The notes: generated from the letters alone by a model not told the origin. Counted from the stretch's first letter, positions 16,080-25,113 are shown. The stretch: DNA of 50,803 bases from Labilithrix sp. (GCA_019637105.1 JAHBWF010000041.1:1-50803); one strand, 5' to 3'. Made by a program: numbers and translations.

Positions 16080-17459
16080 ATGACTTCTCGCGTTGACTCC
16101 GAGCTCGCCGAGCTGCTCGAGCTGGGAGATCGCATCATCGGGATGGCGACCAAGGGCGGCGCCACCGTCGCGGAGTGCCTCTTGCGGTCCGGCGCGGAGC
16201 TGTCGGCGCGGGTTCGCCTCGGCAAGCCGGAGCTCGTCGAGGAGGCGGCGCATCGATCGGCCGGCCTGCGCGTCATGAAGGGCAAGCAGGTCGCGACCAC
16301 GTCCACGAGCGATCTCACCGACGGCGGCATCCAGCGCTTCGTCGCCGACGCCCTGGAGCTCGTCGAGCTCGCCCAGGAGGATCCGTTCGCCGGGCCCGCG
16401 GACGAGCCGCTCACCGATCCGTCCGGCGCGCCCGATCTCGATCTGTTCGATCCGAAGGGCGGGGGAGTCGACGCCGCGCAGGCGATCGCCACGGCGAAGA
16501 TCGGCGAGCAGGCGGCGCGCGATTTCGACGCGCGGATCTCCAACAGCGAGGGCGCCACCTTCAGCCGCACCGCGGGCGGCGCGGCGATCGTGCTCTCGAG
16601 CGGGTTCCGCGCGGCGTACAAGGGCTCGTACCAGTCGCTCAGCGTCGTACCGGTCGCCGAGGACGAGGGCGGCAAGAAGCGGCGCGGCTACCACTGGACG
16701 GCGAAGCGATTCCTCGACGAGCTCGACGACCCGAAGTCGGTCGGCGAGGAGGCCGCGCGCCGGACGCTCCGCAAGCTGGGCGCGCGCTCCGTGGCGACCG
16801 GCGAGTTCCCGGTCGTCTTCGACCCCGACGCGGCGCGCTCGATCCTCGGCATGCTCGCGGGCTGCGTCATGGGCAGCGCGATCTGGCGGAAGTCGAGCTA
16901 CCTCGTCGGCCGCGAGGGGACGGAGGTGGCGAGCTCGCTCGTCACGATCGTCGACGATCCGCTGATCAAGCGCGCGCCGGGCTCGCGCCCCTACGACGGC
17001 GAAGGTCTGGCGAGCCGCCGCAACGTCGTCGTCGAGAAGGGCGTGCTCCGCACGTACCTCTGCGACAGCTACTCCGCGCGCAAGCTCGGGCGGAAGAGCA
17101 CCGGCAACGCCGCGCGCGGCGGATCCGCCGGGGTCTCGTGCAGCACGACGAACTTCATCCTCGAGCCGGGCGCGGACTCGAACGCCGCGATCATCGCGGG
17201 CACGAAGTCCGGCCTGTACGTCACGGAGATGATGGGCTTCGGCTTCAACGCCGTCACCGGCGACTTCTCGCGCGGCGCCGCCGGCTTCTGGATCGAGAAC
17301 GGCGAGCTCGCCTACCCGGTGAGCGAGGTCACGATCTCGCTCAACGTCGACGAGCTCTACAAGCGGATCGACGCGGTCGGCTCCGACCTCGACCTGCGGA
17401 CCGCGACCGCCGCGCCGACCATCCGCGTGAGCCGGATGACCGTCGCCGGATCGGGCTGA
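16080..17459 (+). CDS. pmbA: TldD/PmbA family protein, PmbA (TldE) type
   Basis: A 459-residue TldD/PmbA protein. It has the family N-terminal half with GKPELVEEAAHRSAGLRV, the ISNSEGATFSRT core, the VVFDPDAARSILGMLAG segment and the C-terminal GLYVTEMMGFGFNAVTGDFSRGAAGFWIENGE motif. No HExxxH zinc motif is seen, so this is the TldE-like subunit that pairs with a metalloprotease TldD; no tldD is in the window. The complex degrades or processes peptides (antitoxins, modified peptides) in the cytoplasm. Start chosen at the ATG 6 nt after TACCGT; a GTG at 16062 is the alternative. Confidence 0.9.
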   Translation: MTSRVDSELAELLELGDRIIGMATKGGATVAECLLRSGAELSARVRLGKPELVEEAAHRSAGLRVMKGKQVATTSTSDLTDGGIQRFVADALELVELAQEDPFAGPADEPLTDPSGAPDLDLFDPKGGGVDAAQAIATAKIGEQAARDFDARISNSEGATFSRTAGGAAIVLSSGFRAAYKGSYQSLSVVPVAEDEGGKKRRGYHWTAKRFLDELDDPKSVGEEAARRTLRKLGARSVATGEFPVVFDPDAARSILGMLAGCVMGSAIWRKSSYLVGREGTEVASSLVTIVDDPLIKRAPGSRPYDGEGLASRRNVVVEKGVLRTYLCDSYSARKLGRKSTGNAARGGSAGVSCSTTNFILEPGADSNAAIIAGTKSGLYVTEMMGFGFNAVTGDFSRGAAGFWIENGELAYPVSEVTISLNVDELYKRIDAVGSDLDLRTATAAPTIRVSRMTVAGSG

Positions 17460-17490
17460 GCGCGGGGCCGTCGTCCCGGCGATCCGGTCG

Positions 17491-17514
17491 GGCGGACGCC
17501 GGCGCTCGTCCGCC
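17491..17514. terminator. Hairpin between convergent genes
   Basis: ggcggacg (17491-17498) and cgtccgcc (17507-17514) form a perfect 8-bp stem between the pmbA stop and the stop of the convergent lipoprotein gene. Confidence 0.45.
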
Positions 17515-17543
17515 AGGGGCCGCCGCACGAGCGAGAGCGCCGT

Positions 17544-18608
17544 TCAACGCACGAGCGCGCAGGTCGTCCGATCGCCGGACGTGGTCGTGTCGGCGCACCA
17601 GAGCACCTCGAACGTCGACTCGGTCGCTCCGGTGAGCACGAACGCGGTGTGGAGCGAGCCGCCGTGCAGCCCGAGGTCCGCGCTCTGGCTCTGCCACGTC
17701 TCGAAGCCGGAGTCGGCGCCGTCGCTCGACGCGGGGCCGATCGCGATCGACGCGGGCGGAGGGATGGGCGCGGCGGTGACGTAGCCGAGGCCGTCGACCA
17801 TGACCGCCTGGGACGCGGTCGCGGCGCGGCGCGGCGCGACGCGATCCGCGAGCACCGTCGTCTTCGACGCGACGGCGCGGACCGCGAGCGGGCCTACGCC
17901 CGGGACGTCGGCGGCGCCGAGCGCGGCGTGGATGACGCGGGCCCGGAGCTTGTTCGGCTCGGTGCTGCGATCGTCGGTGAACGCGCCGACCTCGAGCGAG
18001 ACGCCGCCGTCGGCGTGGCGCCCGAAGAGCGCCACCGTGAAGAGCTTGCCGGGATCGAGCGTCACGTCCGCCGTCACCAGCGCGTTCGCGCACGACGTCG
18101 CGCCGGCGGGGAGGAACGCGAGCGTGATCGGCCCGGCGGCTTGCAGGACGAGGTACTTGGAGACGGTGCGATAGGACGCGGCGCGCGGCGCGTCGGGCTC
18201 GCCTCCGCCTCCGTCGTCGTCGCCGTCGTCGTCGCTCGGGGACGCGTCGACGATCGTGTCGGCGCCGGCCTCCGTGCGGTCGTCTTCTTCGGTGTCCCCG
18301 GCGTCGCTCGAGCCCGGGCCGCCGCCGTCCGCCGCGCCGCCGCCGCCCAGGACCGGGCCGATGAAGGTGCCCTTCCTCACGCCCTGGTAGCAGAAGTCGA
18401 TCGGGCCGACGCCGGGCGCGAGGTGCGCGACGCGCATCGTGGACATCGTGGACGCGGCCTGCGCGTCTCCCGCCTGGGCGTCCTGCGGGATCGGAGCGCC
18501 CCGGCCCGCGGTCGGATCGAGGTCGCGCGAGGCGCCGTCGTCGCTGCACGCGGTCTGCACGGCGAACGCGAGGGCGAGCACGAAGGCGAGACGGAACGTG
18601 GACCGCAA
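17544..18608 (-). CDS. DUF4397-like lipoprotein
   Basis: A 354-residue exported protein. The likely start is the TTG at 18606-18608, since GGAGG lies 7 nt upstream and the resulting N-terminus (MRSTFRLAFVLALAFAVQTAC) is a normal lipoprotein signal; an ATG eight codons further upstream (18632) is the other candidate. Two segments resemble the DUF4397 repeat start: MRVAHLAPGVGPIDFCYQG and LRARVIHAALGAADVPGVG. Between them lies a Gly/Asp-rich low-complexity insert (about residues 85-140). It probably sits in the cell envelope; function unknown. Confidence 0.75.
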   Translation of the reverse strand: MRSTFRLAFVLALAFAVQTACSDDGASRDLDPTAGRGAPIPQDAQAGDAQAASTMSTMRVAHLAPGVGPIDFCYQGVRKGTFIGPVLGGGGAADGGGPGSSDAGDTEEDDRTEAGADTIVDASPSDDDGDDDGGGGEPDAPRAASYRTVSKYLVLQAAGPITLAFLPAGATSCANALVTADVTLDPGKLFTVALFGRHADGGVSLEVGAFTDDRSTEPNKLRARVIHAALGAADVPGVGPLAVRAVASKTTVLADRVAPRRAATASQAVMVDGLGYVTAAPIPPPASIAIGPASSDGADSGFETWQSQSADLGLHGGSLHTAFVLTGATESTFEVLWCADTTTSGDRTTCALVR

Positions 18609-18711
18609 GGAAGTCCCTCCATGGTAGCGCATCGAGCCGCCTCGGGTACCCGGGCAGGAGGGCGCCGTGGTCGCCGCGCCGGAGCCCGTACTCTCTTCTC
18701 TTGAGCTGTAC

Positions 18712-18717
18712 TAAGGT
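18712..18717 (+). promoter_or_regulatory. Possible -10 box of the HTH gene
   Basis: TAAGGT ends 8 nt before the GTG at 18726, with TACTAA overlapping just upstream. The leader would be 0-5 nt, again without a Shine-Dalgarno. Confidence 0.35.
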
Positions 18718-18725
18718 CCGGCGCC

Positions 18726-19055
18726 GTGAGCCCCGACGAGATCAAGGCGCTGCGAAAAGAGCTCGCTTGCACGGCGAAGGAGCTCGCCCAGGCGATCGGC
18801 ATCGAACAGAACACGGTGCTCCAGTGGGAGAAGGGCGAGCTTTTCCCGACGAAGCAATACATCGACAAGATGAATCAGCTCCGCGCGCGAGGCCCGGCGG
18901 CCATCCCGAAGAAGGCGCGCGGCGACGCGCCGATGAAGGTCCTCGCCGACCCTGCGCTCTGGGAGCTCGTGCGCAAGCTCGTCGCGCACAAGAAGCTGCG
19001 CGACGAGGTGACGAAGCTCGCGAGCGCGTACGCCGATCCGAAGGACGAAGGCTGA
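18726..19055 (+). CDS. XRE-type helix-turn-helix protein
   Basis: A 109-residue protein whose N-terminal ~55 residues form a Cro/C1-type HTH: MSPDEIKALRKELACTAKEL, then AIGIEQNTVLQWEKGELFPT as the recognition part. The C-terminal half (about 60-105) is a Lys-rich helical region of unknown role (LWELVRKLVAHKKLRDEV). It lies divergent from the DUF4397-like gene with a 117-bp gap, so it may regulate it or itself; no operator is obvious. Confidence 0.8.
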   Translation: MSPDEIKALRKELACTAKELAQAIGIEQNTVLQWEKGELFPTKQYIDKMNQLRARGPAAIPKKARGDAPMKVLADPALWELVRKLVAHKKLRDEVTKLASAYADPKDEG

Positions 19056-19168
19056 CGGCGCGCGACCGAGTCGCGCCCCGGCGATCGCGTGTTCGCCCTG
19101 TCCCTCCGACGTCGCGTCTGGTTAGATGGATGCTGGGGGAAATCCGACACACCGGAAGGGACACGCGC

Positions 19169-21208
19169 ATGCGCCGATGGCTTCGTGGGAGTGCAGTCCT
19201 GGTCTCTGGCGCGCTCATCGTGTTCGCCGGCTGCGGCGACGCCGGCGAGAGCGTCTTCACGGGCGAGGCCGAGGACGGCGGGGGAGCGTCGTCCTCCGGC
19301 AGCTTCCCGGTCGCGGACGGGAGCGTCGCTCCGCTCGACGGCTCCGAGCCGGCGGTCTGCGGCGACGGAGAGCTCCAGCCGGGCGAAGGCTGCGACGACG
19401 GCAACGTCACCCCGTCGGACGGCTGCAGCGCGACGTGCCAGCGTGAGCCGGGCTTCGCGTGCCCCATCCCCGGCTCGCCTTGCGCGCCCGCCGCGACGTG
19501 CGGCGACGGCTTCATCCAGGGCGCCGAGCAATGTGACGACTCGAACACGGACTCGAACGACGGCTGCAGCGCGACCTGCACCGTCGAGGGCGGGTGGATC
19601 TGTCCGTTCCCCGGCGCCGCGTGCTTCGCCGCGAAGTGCGGCGACGGCATCGTCGCGGGCGACGAGGAGTGCGACGACGGCGTGGCGGGCACCACCGACG
19701 GCGGCGTCGACGGCTGCTCGGCGCAGTGTCGGCTCGAGGAGGGCTTCAAGTGCCCGACGCCGAACATGTCGTGCGTACCCACGACGTGCGGTGACGGAGT
19801 CGTCGAGGGGACGGAGCAGTGCGACGACGGCGAGCTCAAGCCGGGAGGGCTCGGCTACCTCCGGCCGTACGACGGCTGCTCGACGACGTGCAAGCGCGAG
19901 CCGTCCTGCACCTCGGCGACCGACGGCGGGATCGTCGTCGGCGCGTGTCAGGGCGTGTGCGGCGACGGGCTCGTGTTCCCCGGCGAGGCGTGCGACGACG
20001 GCAACAAGCGGGACGGGGACGGCTGCAGCAGCACCTGCACGAAGGAGCCGGGCTTCGATTGCACCGACGTCGCGACGGATCCGCCCGACGTGCTCGAGCT
20101 CCCGCTGATCATCCGCGATTTCCGCGGGTACGACGACGCCGGCGGCAACCGGCATCCGGACTTCGAGAAGAGCACGATGAGCCCGACGTGCCCGTCGCCG
20201 GCGGGGTTCGAGGCGGGCCTCGCCACCGGGATGCTCGGCCCGCTCTTCACGACGAGGCTCGACGCGGACGGCAAGCCCGTCTACGTGGGCAACGGGGTGA
20301 ACGGGGACGACTGCATCCGCGGGGGCGCGGCGGGCTTCGCGCAGTGGTACCGCGACACGCCGAACGTCAACGCGACGGTCGTGAAGTCGTTGCGCCTCCT
20401 GCGTCAGCCGGACGACAGCTACGTCTTCGACAGCGACACGCACGCTCCGTACGTCGCGCTGGGAGGCTTCTTCCCGATCGACGGCGAGCTCTTCGGCAAC
20501 CAGAACGCCAGCCCGAACCACAACTTCCACTTCACGAGCGAGGTGAAGTACTGGTTTTCGTACCAGAGCGCGGCGGCGCCGCCGGTCCTCGCGTTCACGG
20601 GGGACGACGACGTCTTCGTGTTCATCAACGGCCGGCTGGCGGTCGACATCGGCGGCATCCACGGCAGGATCGATCGCAGCGTGACGATCGACGCGGGCGT
20701 CGCCGGCAGCCTCGGGCTGGAGGACGGCAAGCTCTACGAGATCGTCGTGTTCCAGGCCGAGCGCAACCGCACGCAGTCGAACTACAAGCTCACGCTCCGC
20801 GGCTTCGAGCAGAAGAAGAGCACGTGCGTCCCGCGGTGCGGCGACGGCATCAAGACCAAGTTCGAGGTCTGCGACGACGGTCCGAACAACGACACCAACG
20901 GTCCGGCCGCGGGGGACGGCGGCGCGAGCCGGCCGCCCGCGTACGGCAAGTGCTCGTTCGACTGCCGATCGCGGGGAGGCTACTGCGGGGACGGCGTCGT
21001 GCAGACCGAGGCGGGAGAGGTCTGCGATCTCGGCCCGGACAACGGCGGCTACGGCCCGAACAGCTGCCTCCCGGGCTGCAAGGCCCCCGGCCCGCGCTGC
21101 GGCGACGGCAAGGTCGACGTCTTCTTCGGCGAGGAGTGCGACGACGGCAACACGGCGAGCAACGACGGCTGCTCGTCGACGTGCAAGCGTGAGGGCAGCG
21201 TGAAGTGA
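19169..21208 (+). CDS. DUF4215 Cys-rich repeat / fibro-slime domain lipoprotein
   Basis: A 679-residue surface lipoprotein (MRRWLRGSAVLVSGALIVFAGC, lipobox VFAGC). Several myxococcal Cys-rich repeats of the form CGDGxxxxGExCDDGNxxxxDGCSxxCxxE occur at about 60-310, and three more at the C-terminus (about 550-679). They flank a fibro-slime/PA14-like beta domain at about 310-550 (LPLIIRDFRGY, GDDDVFVFINGRLAVDIGGIHG, LEDGKLYEIVVFQAERNRTQSNY). Such architecture suggests carbohydrate or matrix binding outside the cell. GGAAGGG lies about 8 nt before the ATG. Confidence 0.9.
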   Translation: MRRWLRGSAVLVSGALIVFAGCGDAGESVFTGEAEDGGGASSSGSFPVADGSVAPLDGSEPAVCGDGELQPGEGCDDGNVTPSDGCSATCQREPGFACPIPGSPCAPAATCGDGFIQGAEQCDDSNTDSNDGCSATCTVEGGWICPFPGAACFAAKCGDGIVAGDEECDDGVAGTTDGGVDGCSAQCRLEEGFKCPTPNMSCVPTTCGDGVVEGTEQCDDGELKPGGLGYLRPYDGCSTTCKREPSCTSATDGGIVVGACQGVCGDGLVFPGEACDDGNKRDGDGCSSTCTKEPGFDCTDVATDPPDVLELPLIIRDFRGYDDAGGNRHPDFEKSTMSPTCPSPAGFEAGLATGMLGPLFTTRLDADGKPVYVGNGVNGDDCIRGGAAGFAQWYRDTPNVNATVVKSLRLLRQPDDSYVFDSDTHAPYVALGGFFPIDGELFGNQNASPNHNFHFTSEVKYWFSYQSAAAPPVLAFTGDDDVFVFINGRLAVDIGGIHGRIDRSVTIDAGVAGSLGLEDGKLYEIVVFQAERNRTQSNYKLTLRGFEQKKSTCVPRCGDGIKTKFEVCDDGPNNDTNGPAAGDGGASRPPAYGKCSFDCRSRGGYCGDGVVQTEAGEVCDLGPDNGGYGPNSCLPGCKAPGPRCGDGKVDVFFGEECDDGNTASNDGCSSTCKREGSVK

Positions 21209-21219
21209 ACGGGACCTGA

Positions 21220-21260
21220 CGAGGCGCGGGCGGCGGGACGTGTCTTCGACGCCCGCCTCG
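21220..21260. terminator. Possible hairpin between convergent genes
   Basis: cgaggcgcgggcg (from 21220) pairs with cgcccgcctcg (21250-21260) with a 2-base bulge. Weak candidate. Confidence 0.3.
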
Positions 21261-21332
21261 CGCGTCCGTCGGGGCGGGCCGTGGACGCGGTCGAGCCTTC
21301 CGGCGTCGAGCGCGCAACGGACTCGAGCCCGC

Positions 21333-21439
21333 GCGCGCGTCGCTCCGCCCGCGCGTGTCGCTCCGCCCGCGCGCGTCGCTCCGCCCGCGCGCGTCGCTCC
21401 GCCCGCGCGCGTCGCTCCGCCGCGCGTGCCGTTCCGCCC
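21333..21439. repeat. 18-bp tandem repeat between convergent genes
   Basis: Six near-identical copies of gcgcgcgtcgctccgccc lie between the fibro-slime lipoprotein and scpB stops. The fifth copy is one base short and the last has two changes. No gene is supported here. Confidence 0.85.
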
Positions 21440-21495
21440 GCGCGCGTGCATGGGTGCTTCGCGAGAGCCGTCGTCGCGATCGATCGTGATGCCGG

Positions 21496-22800
21496 TCAGT
21501 CGTCGTCGTCGTCGTCGTCGTCCGCGTCGTCGTCGTCGTCCGCGTCGTCGTCGTCGTCGTCGTCGTCGTCCGCGTCGTCGTCGTCGTCGTCCGCGTCGTC
21601 GTCGTCGTCCGCGTCGTCGTCGTCGTCCGCGTCGTCGTCGTCGTCGTCCGCGTCGTCGTCGTCCGCGTCCGCGTCGTCGTCGTCCGCGTCGTCGTCGTCC
21701 GTGTCGTCGTCGTCTGTGTCGTCGCCGTCGTTCGCGTCGTCGTGAGCGTGGGCGGGGACGGCCATGCTCTCGCGGACGTCACGTCCGTCGTCTTCCGAGG
21801 CCGCGCCCTCGAGCTCGTCCGGGTCGAGCGTCGTCGCTCGCGGGGGCTCCTCCTCGTCGAGCGGGGGGGCGTGGTTCGGCGGCTCGCCCATCTCTTCTTC
21901 GTAAGCTTCGCGCGACTCGTCGGTGAGCTCGGTGAACTCACGGAGCGTCGGGAGATCTTTCAGCGACTTGAGGCCGAAGAACTCGAGGAAGGCGTTGGTC
22001 GTGCCGTAGATGAGCGGGCGCCCGGGCTCGTCGCGCTTGCCGAGGATGCGGACGAGGTCGCGCTCGAGCAGGAGCTTCAGTACCGGGCCGCTGTCGACGC
22101 CGCGTACGTCGTCGATCTCGGGGCGCGTGACGGGTTGCCGGTAGGCGATGATCGCGAGCGTCTCGACCTGGGAGCGGGTGAGGCGGACGGGGCGCTGCTT
22201 CGTGAGATCGCGGACGAACGGCGCGTACTCGGGGCTCGTACGGAAGACCCAGCCTCCGGCGACCTCCTCGAGGTGGATGCCGCGCGTCGAGAAGTCCCGC
22301 GTCAGCTCGCCCAGGACCTCGACGACCTGCTTCACCGGCGCGGAGGCCAGCCGAGCCAGATCCTTCGGCTTGATCGGCGCGTCGCTCGCGAAGATGAGCG
22401 CCTCGAGGAGCCCGCGGAGGTGCTTGCGCTGCGCGAGGAGGTCGTCGACGTCGGCGAGCGCCTCCGTCCCGAGCGCGACCGTCGGGGCGTCGAGATCGTC
22501 ACGTCCGGGGAACGGGAGCATGTCGCCGCTGACGTTCACCGTGGTCTCGACGTCTTCGACCTCCGTGACGGAGATGGCCGTGAGGAGCGCGCGCTCGCTC
22601 TCCCTCGCCGTGCCCATCGCGTGCGCGAGGATGTCCGACGGCAGCGCAGCCTTCGACGTCGCGCCGTCCTCTTCGAGCGCGAAGACCTCGCTCGCGTCGA
22701 TCGGCGGCGTCGCTTCGGACGGCGCGGCGGCTTCCGTGGTTGCTGTACCGTCCCCCGTCGTCTCGGCCGGGCGGGCGGCGGGCTTCTTCCGCTTGCTCAC
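21496..22800 (-). CDS. scpB: Segregation and condensation protein B with poly-Asp tail
   Basis: A 434-residue ScpB. The central region (about 120-310) has the paired winged helices: LRGLLEALIFASDAPIKPKDLARL, RLTRSQVETLAIIAYRQPVTRPEIDDVRGVDS and DEPGRPLIYGTTNAFLEFFGL. It binds the ScpA kleisin of the SMC complex. Compared with the usual ~180-200 residues it has an N-terminal extension of ~115 residues and an acidic C-terminal tail whose last ~80 residues are almost only Asp with Ala/Thr spacers. The GTG start overlaps the scpA stop by 4 bases. Confidence 0.93.
   Translation of the reverse strand: MSKRKKPAARPAETTGDGTATTEAAAPSEATPPIDASEVFALEEDGATSKAALPSDILAHAMGTARESERALLTAISVTEVEDVETTVNVSGDMLPFPGRDDLDAPTVALGTEALADVDDLLAQRKHLRGLLEALIFASDAPIKPKDLARLASAPVKQVVEVLGELTRDFSTRGIHLEEVAGGWVFRTSPEYAPFVRDLTKQRPVRLTRSQVETLAIIAYRQPVTRPEIDDVRGVDSGPVLKLLLERDLVRILGKRDEPGRPLIYGTTNAFLEFFGLKSLKDLPTLREFTELTDESREAYEEEMGEPPNHAPPLDEEEPPRATTLDPDELEGAASEDDGRDVRESMAVPAHAHDDANDGDDTDDDDTDDDDADDDDADADDDDADDDDDDADDDDDADDDDDADDDDDDADDDDDDDDDADDDDDADDDDDDDD
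21499..21735. repeat. GAC/GTC triplet repeat tract in scpB
   Basis: A near-continuous run of the trinucleotide gtc (gac on the coding strand) interrupted by cgc/gtc variants encodes the poly-Asp tail. It is microsatellite-like and prone to slippage, always in frame. Confidence 0.9.
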
Positions 22801-24272
22801 GTGTTCTCGTCCTCGGCGTCTTCGCTGACGCCCCCTGCGTCTTCCTCCGCGTGCGCGTGCCGCGGAGCCGGCCCTGCCACGTCGCTCGTGCCGTCGTCGC
22901 CGCGGGCGTGGAGCGTGTCGGTCTCCTCGACGTCGCTCGTGTCGTCGTCGCCGGGCACGTCGCTCGTGTCGTCGTCGCCGCGGGCGTGGAGCGTGTCGCC
23001 CTCCTGGCCGTCGCTCCTCACCACGTCGCTCGTGCCGTCGTCGCCGCGGGCGTGGAGCGAGTCGGTCCCTTGGCCGTCGCTCGTGTCGTCGCCGGGCACG
23101 TCGCTCGTGTCGTCGTCGTCGCCGCGGGCGTGAAGCGAGTCGGTCCCTTGGCCGTCGCTCGTGTCGTCGTCGCCGGGCACGTCGCTCGTGTCGTCGTCGT
23201 CGCGGGCGTGAAGCGAGTCGGTCCCTTGGCCGTCGCTCGTGTGGTCGTCGCCGGGCACGTCGCTCGTGTCGTCGTCGCCGCGGGCGTGAAGCGAGTCGGT
23301 CTCTTGGCCGTCGCTCGTATCGTCGTCCACGCGGGCGTGGCGCGAGTCGGTCTCCTCGCCGTCGCCGAGTGCGTCGTCGCTGCTCGCGTCGCTCTTCGCG
23401 TCGACGGCGGGCGCGTGGCCGTTCGCGTCGAGCGCCTCGACCTCCGCGCCGGCGTCGAGCGTCGCGCCGCCGTCGGGGGCCGCCGCGCCGCCGTCCTCGG
23501 CGTCGGCCGTCACCTGCGCGGTGAACTCGATGTAGATGTGCGAGTCGAAGTCGGCCTGGAACAGGCGCGTCATGCGGAGGCGCGTCATCTCCAGGAGCGC
23601 GAGGAACGTGATGACGAGATCGAATCGCGTCTCGAGGTCGGCGAAGAGCTCCTCGAAGGTGACGCGGCGTCGCGCGCGGAGGATGTCGACGAGCTCGTTG
23701 ATGCGATCGGCGAGGGTGACGCGCTCGTGCACGATGTCGTGCGAAAGCTTCACGTTGCTCTTCGCGAGGACGCTCTGGAACGCCTCGACGAGCGAGAAGA
23801 GCGGCACCTGCGCGAGCGGCGGGAGGCCCGTGTGCACGGCCTCCTCGATCGGCATCCCGCGCAGGAACACGTCGCGGCCCGCCACGCCGCGGGCCGCGAG
23901 CTCGGCGCCCGCCTGCTTGTACTTCTGGTACTCGAGCAGGCGGCGGATGAGCGCCTCGCGCGGGTCCTGTTCCTCGGCCGCGATCTCGTCCTCCTGGCCC
24001 GGCGGCGGGGCGGGGAGCAGCATCTTCGACTTGATGTGCGCGAGCGTCGCCGCCATCACGAGGTACTCGCTCGCGATGTCGAGGTTCAGCAGTTGCAGCA
24101 CGGAGAGGTACTCGAGGTACTTCTCCGTCACGAAGGCGATCGGGATGTCGAGGATGTCGAGCTCGTGCTTCTGGCAGAGGTGCAAGAGCAGATCGAGCGG
24201 CCCCTCGAACGTGGGCAACGTCACGGAGTAGCCGCCCGCCGGCGGCGCCTCGTTCAGCTCGACTTCCGACAC
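22797..24272 (-). CDS. scpA: Segregation and condensation protein A with repetitive acidic tail
   Basis: A 491-residue ScpA kleisin. Residues 1-250 match the family: LPTFEGPLDLLLHLCQKHELDI, PIAFVTEKYLEYL, EYLVMAATLAHIKSKMLLP, VTFEELFADLETRFDLVITFLALLEM. The remaining ~235 residues are absent from ordinary ScpA (about 250 residues): they contain about six copies of a 25-residue acidic repeat of the type TSDGQGTDSLHARGDDD-TSDVPGDD. The start is a GTG at 24270-24272 with no Shine-Dalgarno. It forms an operon with scpB (4-base overlap). An extended C-terminus is odd because the kleisin C-terminal domain normally docks on the SMC head. Confidence 0.93.
   Translation of the reverse strand: MSEVELNEAPPAGGYSVTLPTFEGPLDLLLHLCQKHELDILDIPIAFVTEKYLEYLSVLQLLNLDIASEYLVMAATLAHIKSKMLLPAPPPGQEDEIAAEEQDPREALIRRLLEYQKYKQAGAELAARGVAGRDVFLRGMPIEEAVHTGLPPLAQVPLFSLVEAFQSVLAKSNVKLSHDIVHERVTLADRINELVDILRARRRVTFEELFADLETRFDLVITFLALLEMTRLRMTRLFQADFDSHIYIEFTAQVTADAEDGGAAAPDGGATLDAGAEVEALDANGHAPAVDAKSDASSDDALGDGEETDSRHARVDDDTSDGQETDSLHARGDDDTSDVPGDDHTSDGQGTDSLHARDDDDTSDVPGDDDTSDGQGTDSLHARGDDDDTSDVPGDDTSDGQGTDSLHARGDDGTSDVVRSDGQEGDTLHARGDDDTSDVPGDDDTSDVEETDTLHARGDDGTSDVAGPAPRHAHAEEDAGGVSEDAEDENT
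22865..23345. repeat. ~75-bp coding minisatellite in scpA
   Basis: Five to six copies of a 72-78-bp unit on the minus strand encode the DSLHARGDDDTSDVPGDD-type repeat. Units differ by whole codons, so the frame is kept. Confidence 0.85.
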
Positions 24273-25101
24273 GATTCGCGAGACTTAGAGGAGAGTCGCT
24301 CCGGCCGCAAGACGCAGGGGCGCGCGCGCGACGCTTCTCCGACACGCACGCGAGCCCTGAAAAACAGCCTCGAGCGCACTTATCCACAGTACCTCCACAC
24401 GTCTCTCCCGACGCAGGAGCGTGCGCGCGCCGACGTTCGTGTCGCGCGGCTCTGCTCCCGACGGCCGCAGCGCGAGGACGGCCGCGGCGCGCGGACGGCG
24501 AGCTCACTCGTTGGGGGCACCGCGAACGCAAGCGCGACGCTCGCGCTCGGGAGCTCCGGCTCGGACTGGGGAGCTTCGGCTCGGACTCGGGAGCTCCCCG
24601 GCTCGGACTGGGGAGCTTCGGCTCGGACTCGGGAGCTCTGGGTTCGGACTCGGGAGCTCTGGGCTCGGACTCGAGAGCTTCGGCTCGGACTCGGGGAGCT
24701 CCCGCTCGGAACCGAGCGCCGGGCTCGGCGGGCTGCGCGAGCGGAGGGGAGCCCGAACGGGCGGACGCACCCGCCGAGCTGCCGAGCTGGAGAGATCGGG
24801 CGGCGATCGGGCGGCGGCGACGTCGCGAGGACGTCACGAGGCCGCGTCCTCGCCCGGAGCGGAGCTGGAGCGGCGCCGCGATGTCGCGTCACGCGGCGCT
24901 CTCCCGCGCGGGCGCGTGCAGCGGAATCCCGTCGCCCGCTCGGCTGTCACCTGGGGAAGGCCGCGACGCGGAGAAGCGCGAGCTTCGAGGGACGGGCCTC
25001 TCCGGCCGGCGCCCGCCGTCGACGCGTCGCGCGTCGTCGATCGTGGGCCCGCCGCCCGCGGCGCCCCGGCCGGGGAGGGAGCCTTCGGACGGAAGAAAAG
25101 G
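24273..25101. other. Long intergenic region with repeats and one DnaA-box-like site
   Basis: About 830 bp between the divergent scpA and Ser/Thr kinase starts hold no credible gene; open frames are Arg/Ser/Pro-rich repeat translations. It contains a perfect TTATCCACA at 24380-24388 and the ~20-bp repeat array at 24545-24712. The unusual length may serve regulation or be repeat-driven expansion. Confidence 0.6.
24545..24712. repeat. Degenerate ~20-bp tandem repeat
   Basis: About eight units of 20-22 bp of the form gctcggactcgggagctt. Each contains gagct(c), so neighbouring units can form GAGCTC palindromes. Confidence 0.8.
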
Positions 25102-25107
25102 TAGGAT
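25102..25107 (+). promoter_or_regulatory. -10 box placed for a leaderless start (Ser/Thr kinase)
   Basis: TAGGAT, 6 nt, then GTG at 25114. This decides the start in favour of 25114 over the GTG at 25108 that touches the box. Confidence 0.45.
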
Positions 25108-25113
25108 GTGAGC

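Noticed and set aside
24380-24388. Origin of replication from the TTATCCACA site
   Set aside because: Only one exact box was seen and no dnaA, dnaN or clustered boxes are present.
21496-24837. A 1113-codon minus-strand frame including scpB
   Set aside because: The part upstream of 22800 is Arg-rich shadow of scpA and intergenic repeats; ScpB homology and the GTGA overlap fix the start at 22800.
24380-24892. A 170-codon minus-strand ORF in the scpA-kinase gap
   Set aside because: Its sequence is a translation of the 20-bp repeat plus Arg-rich filler.
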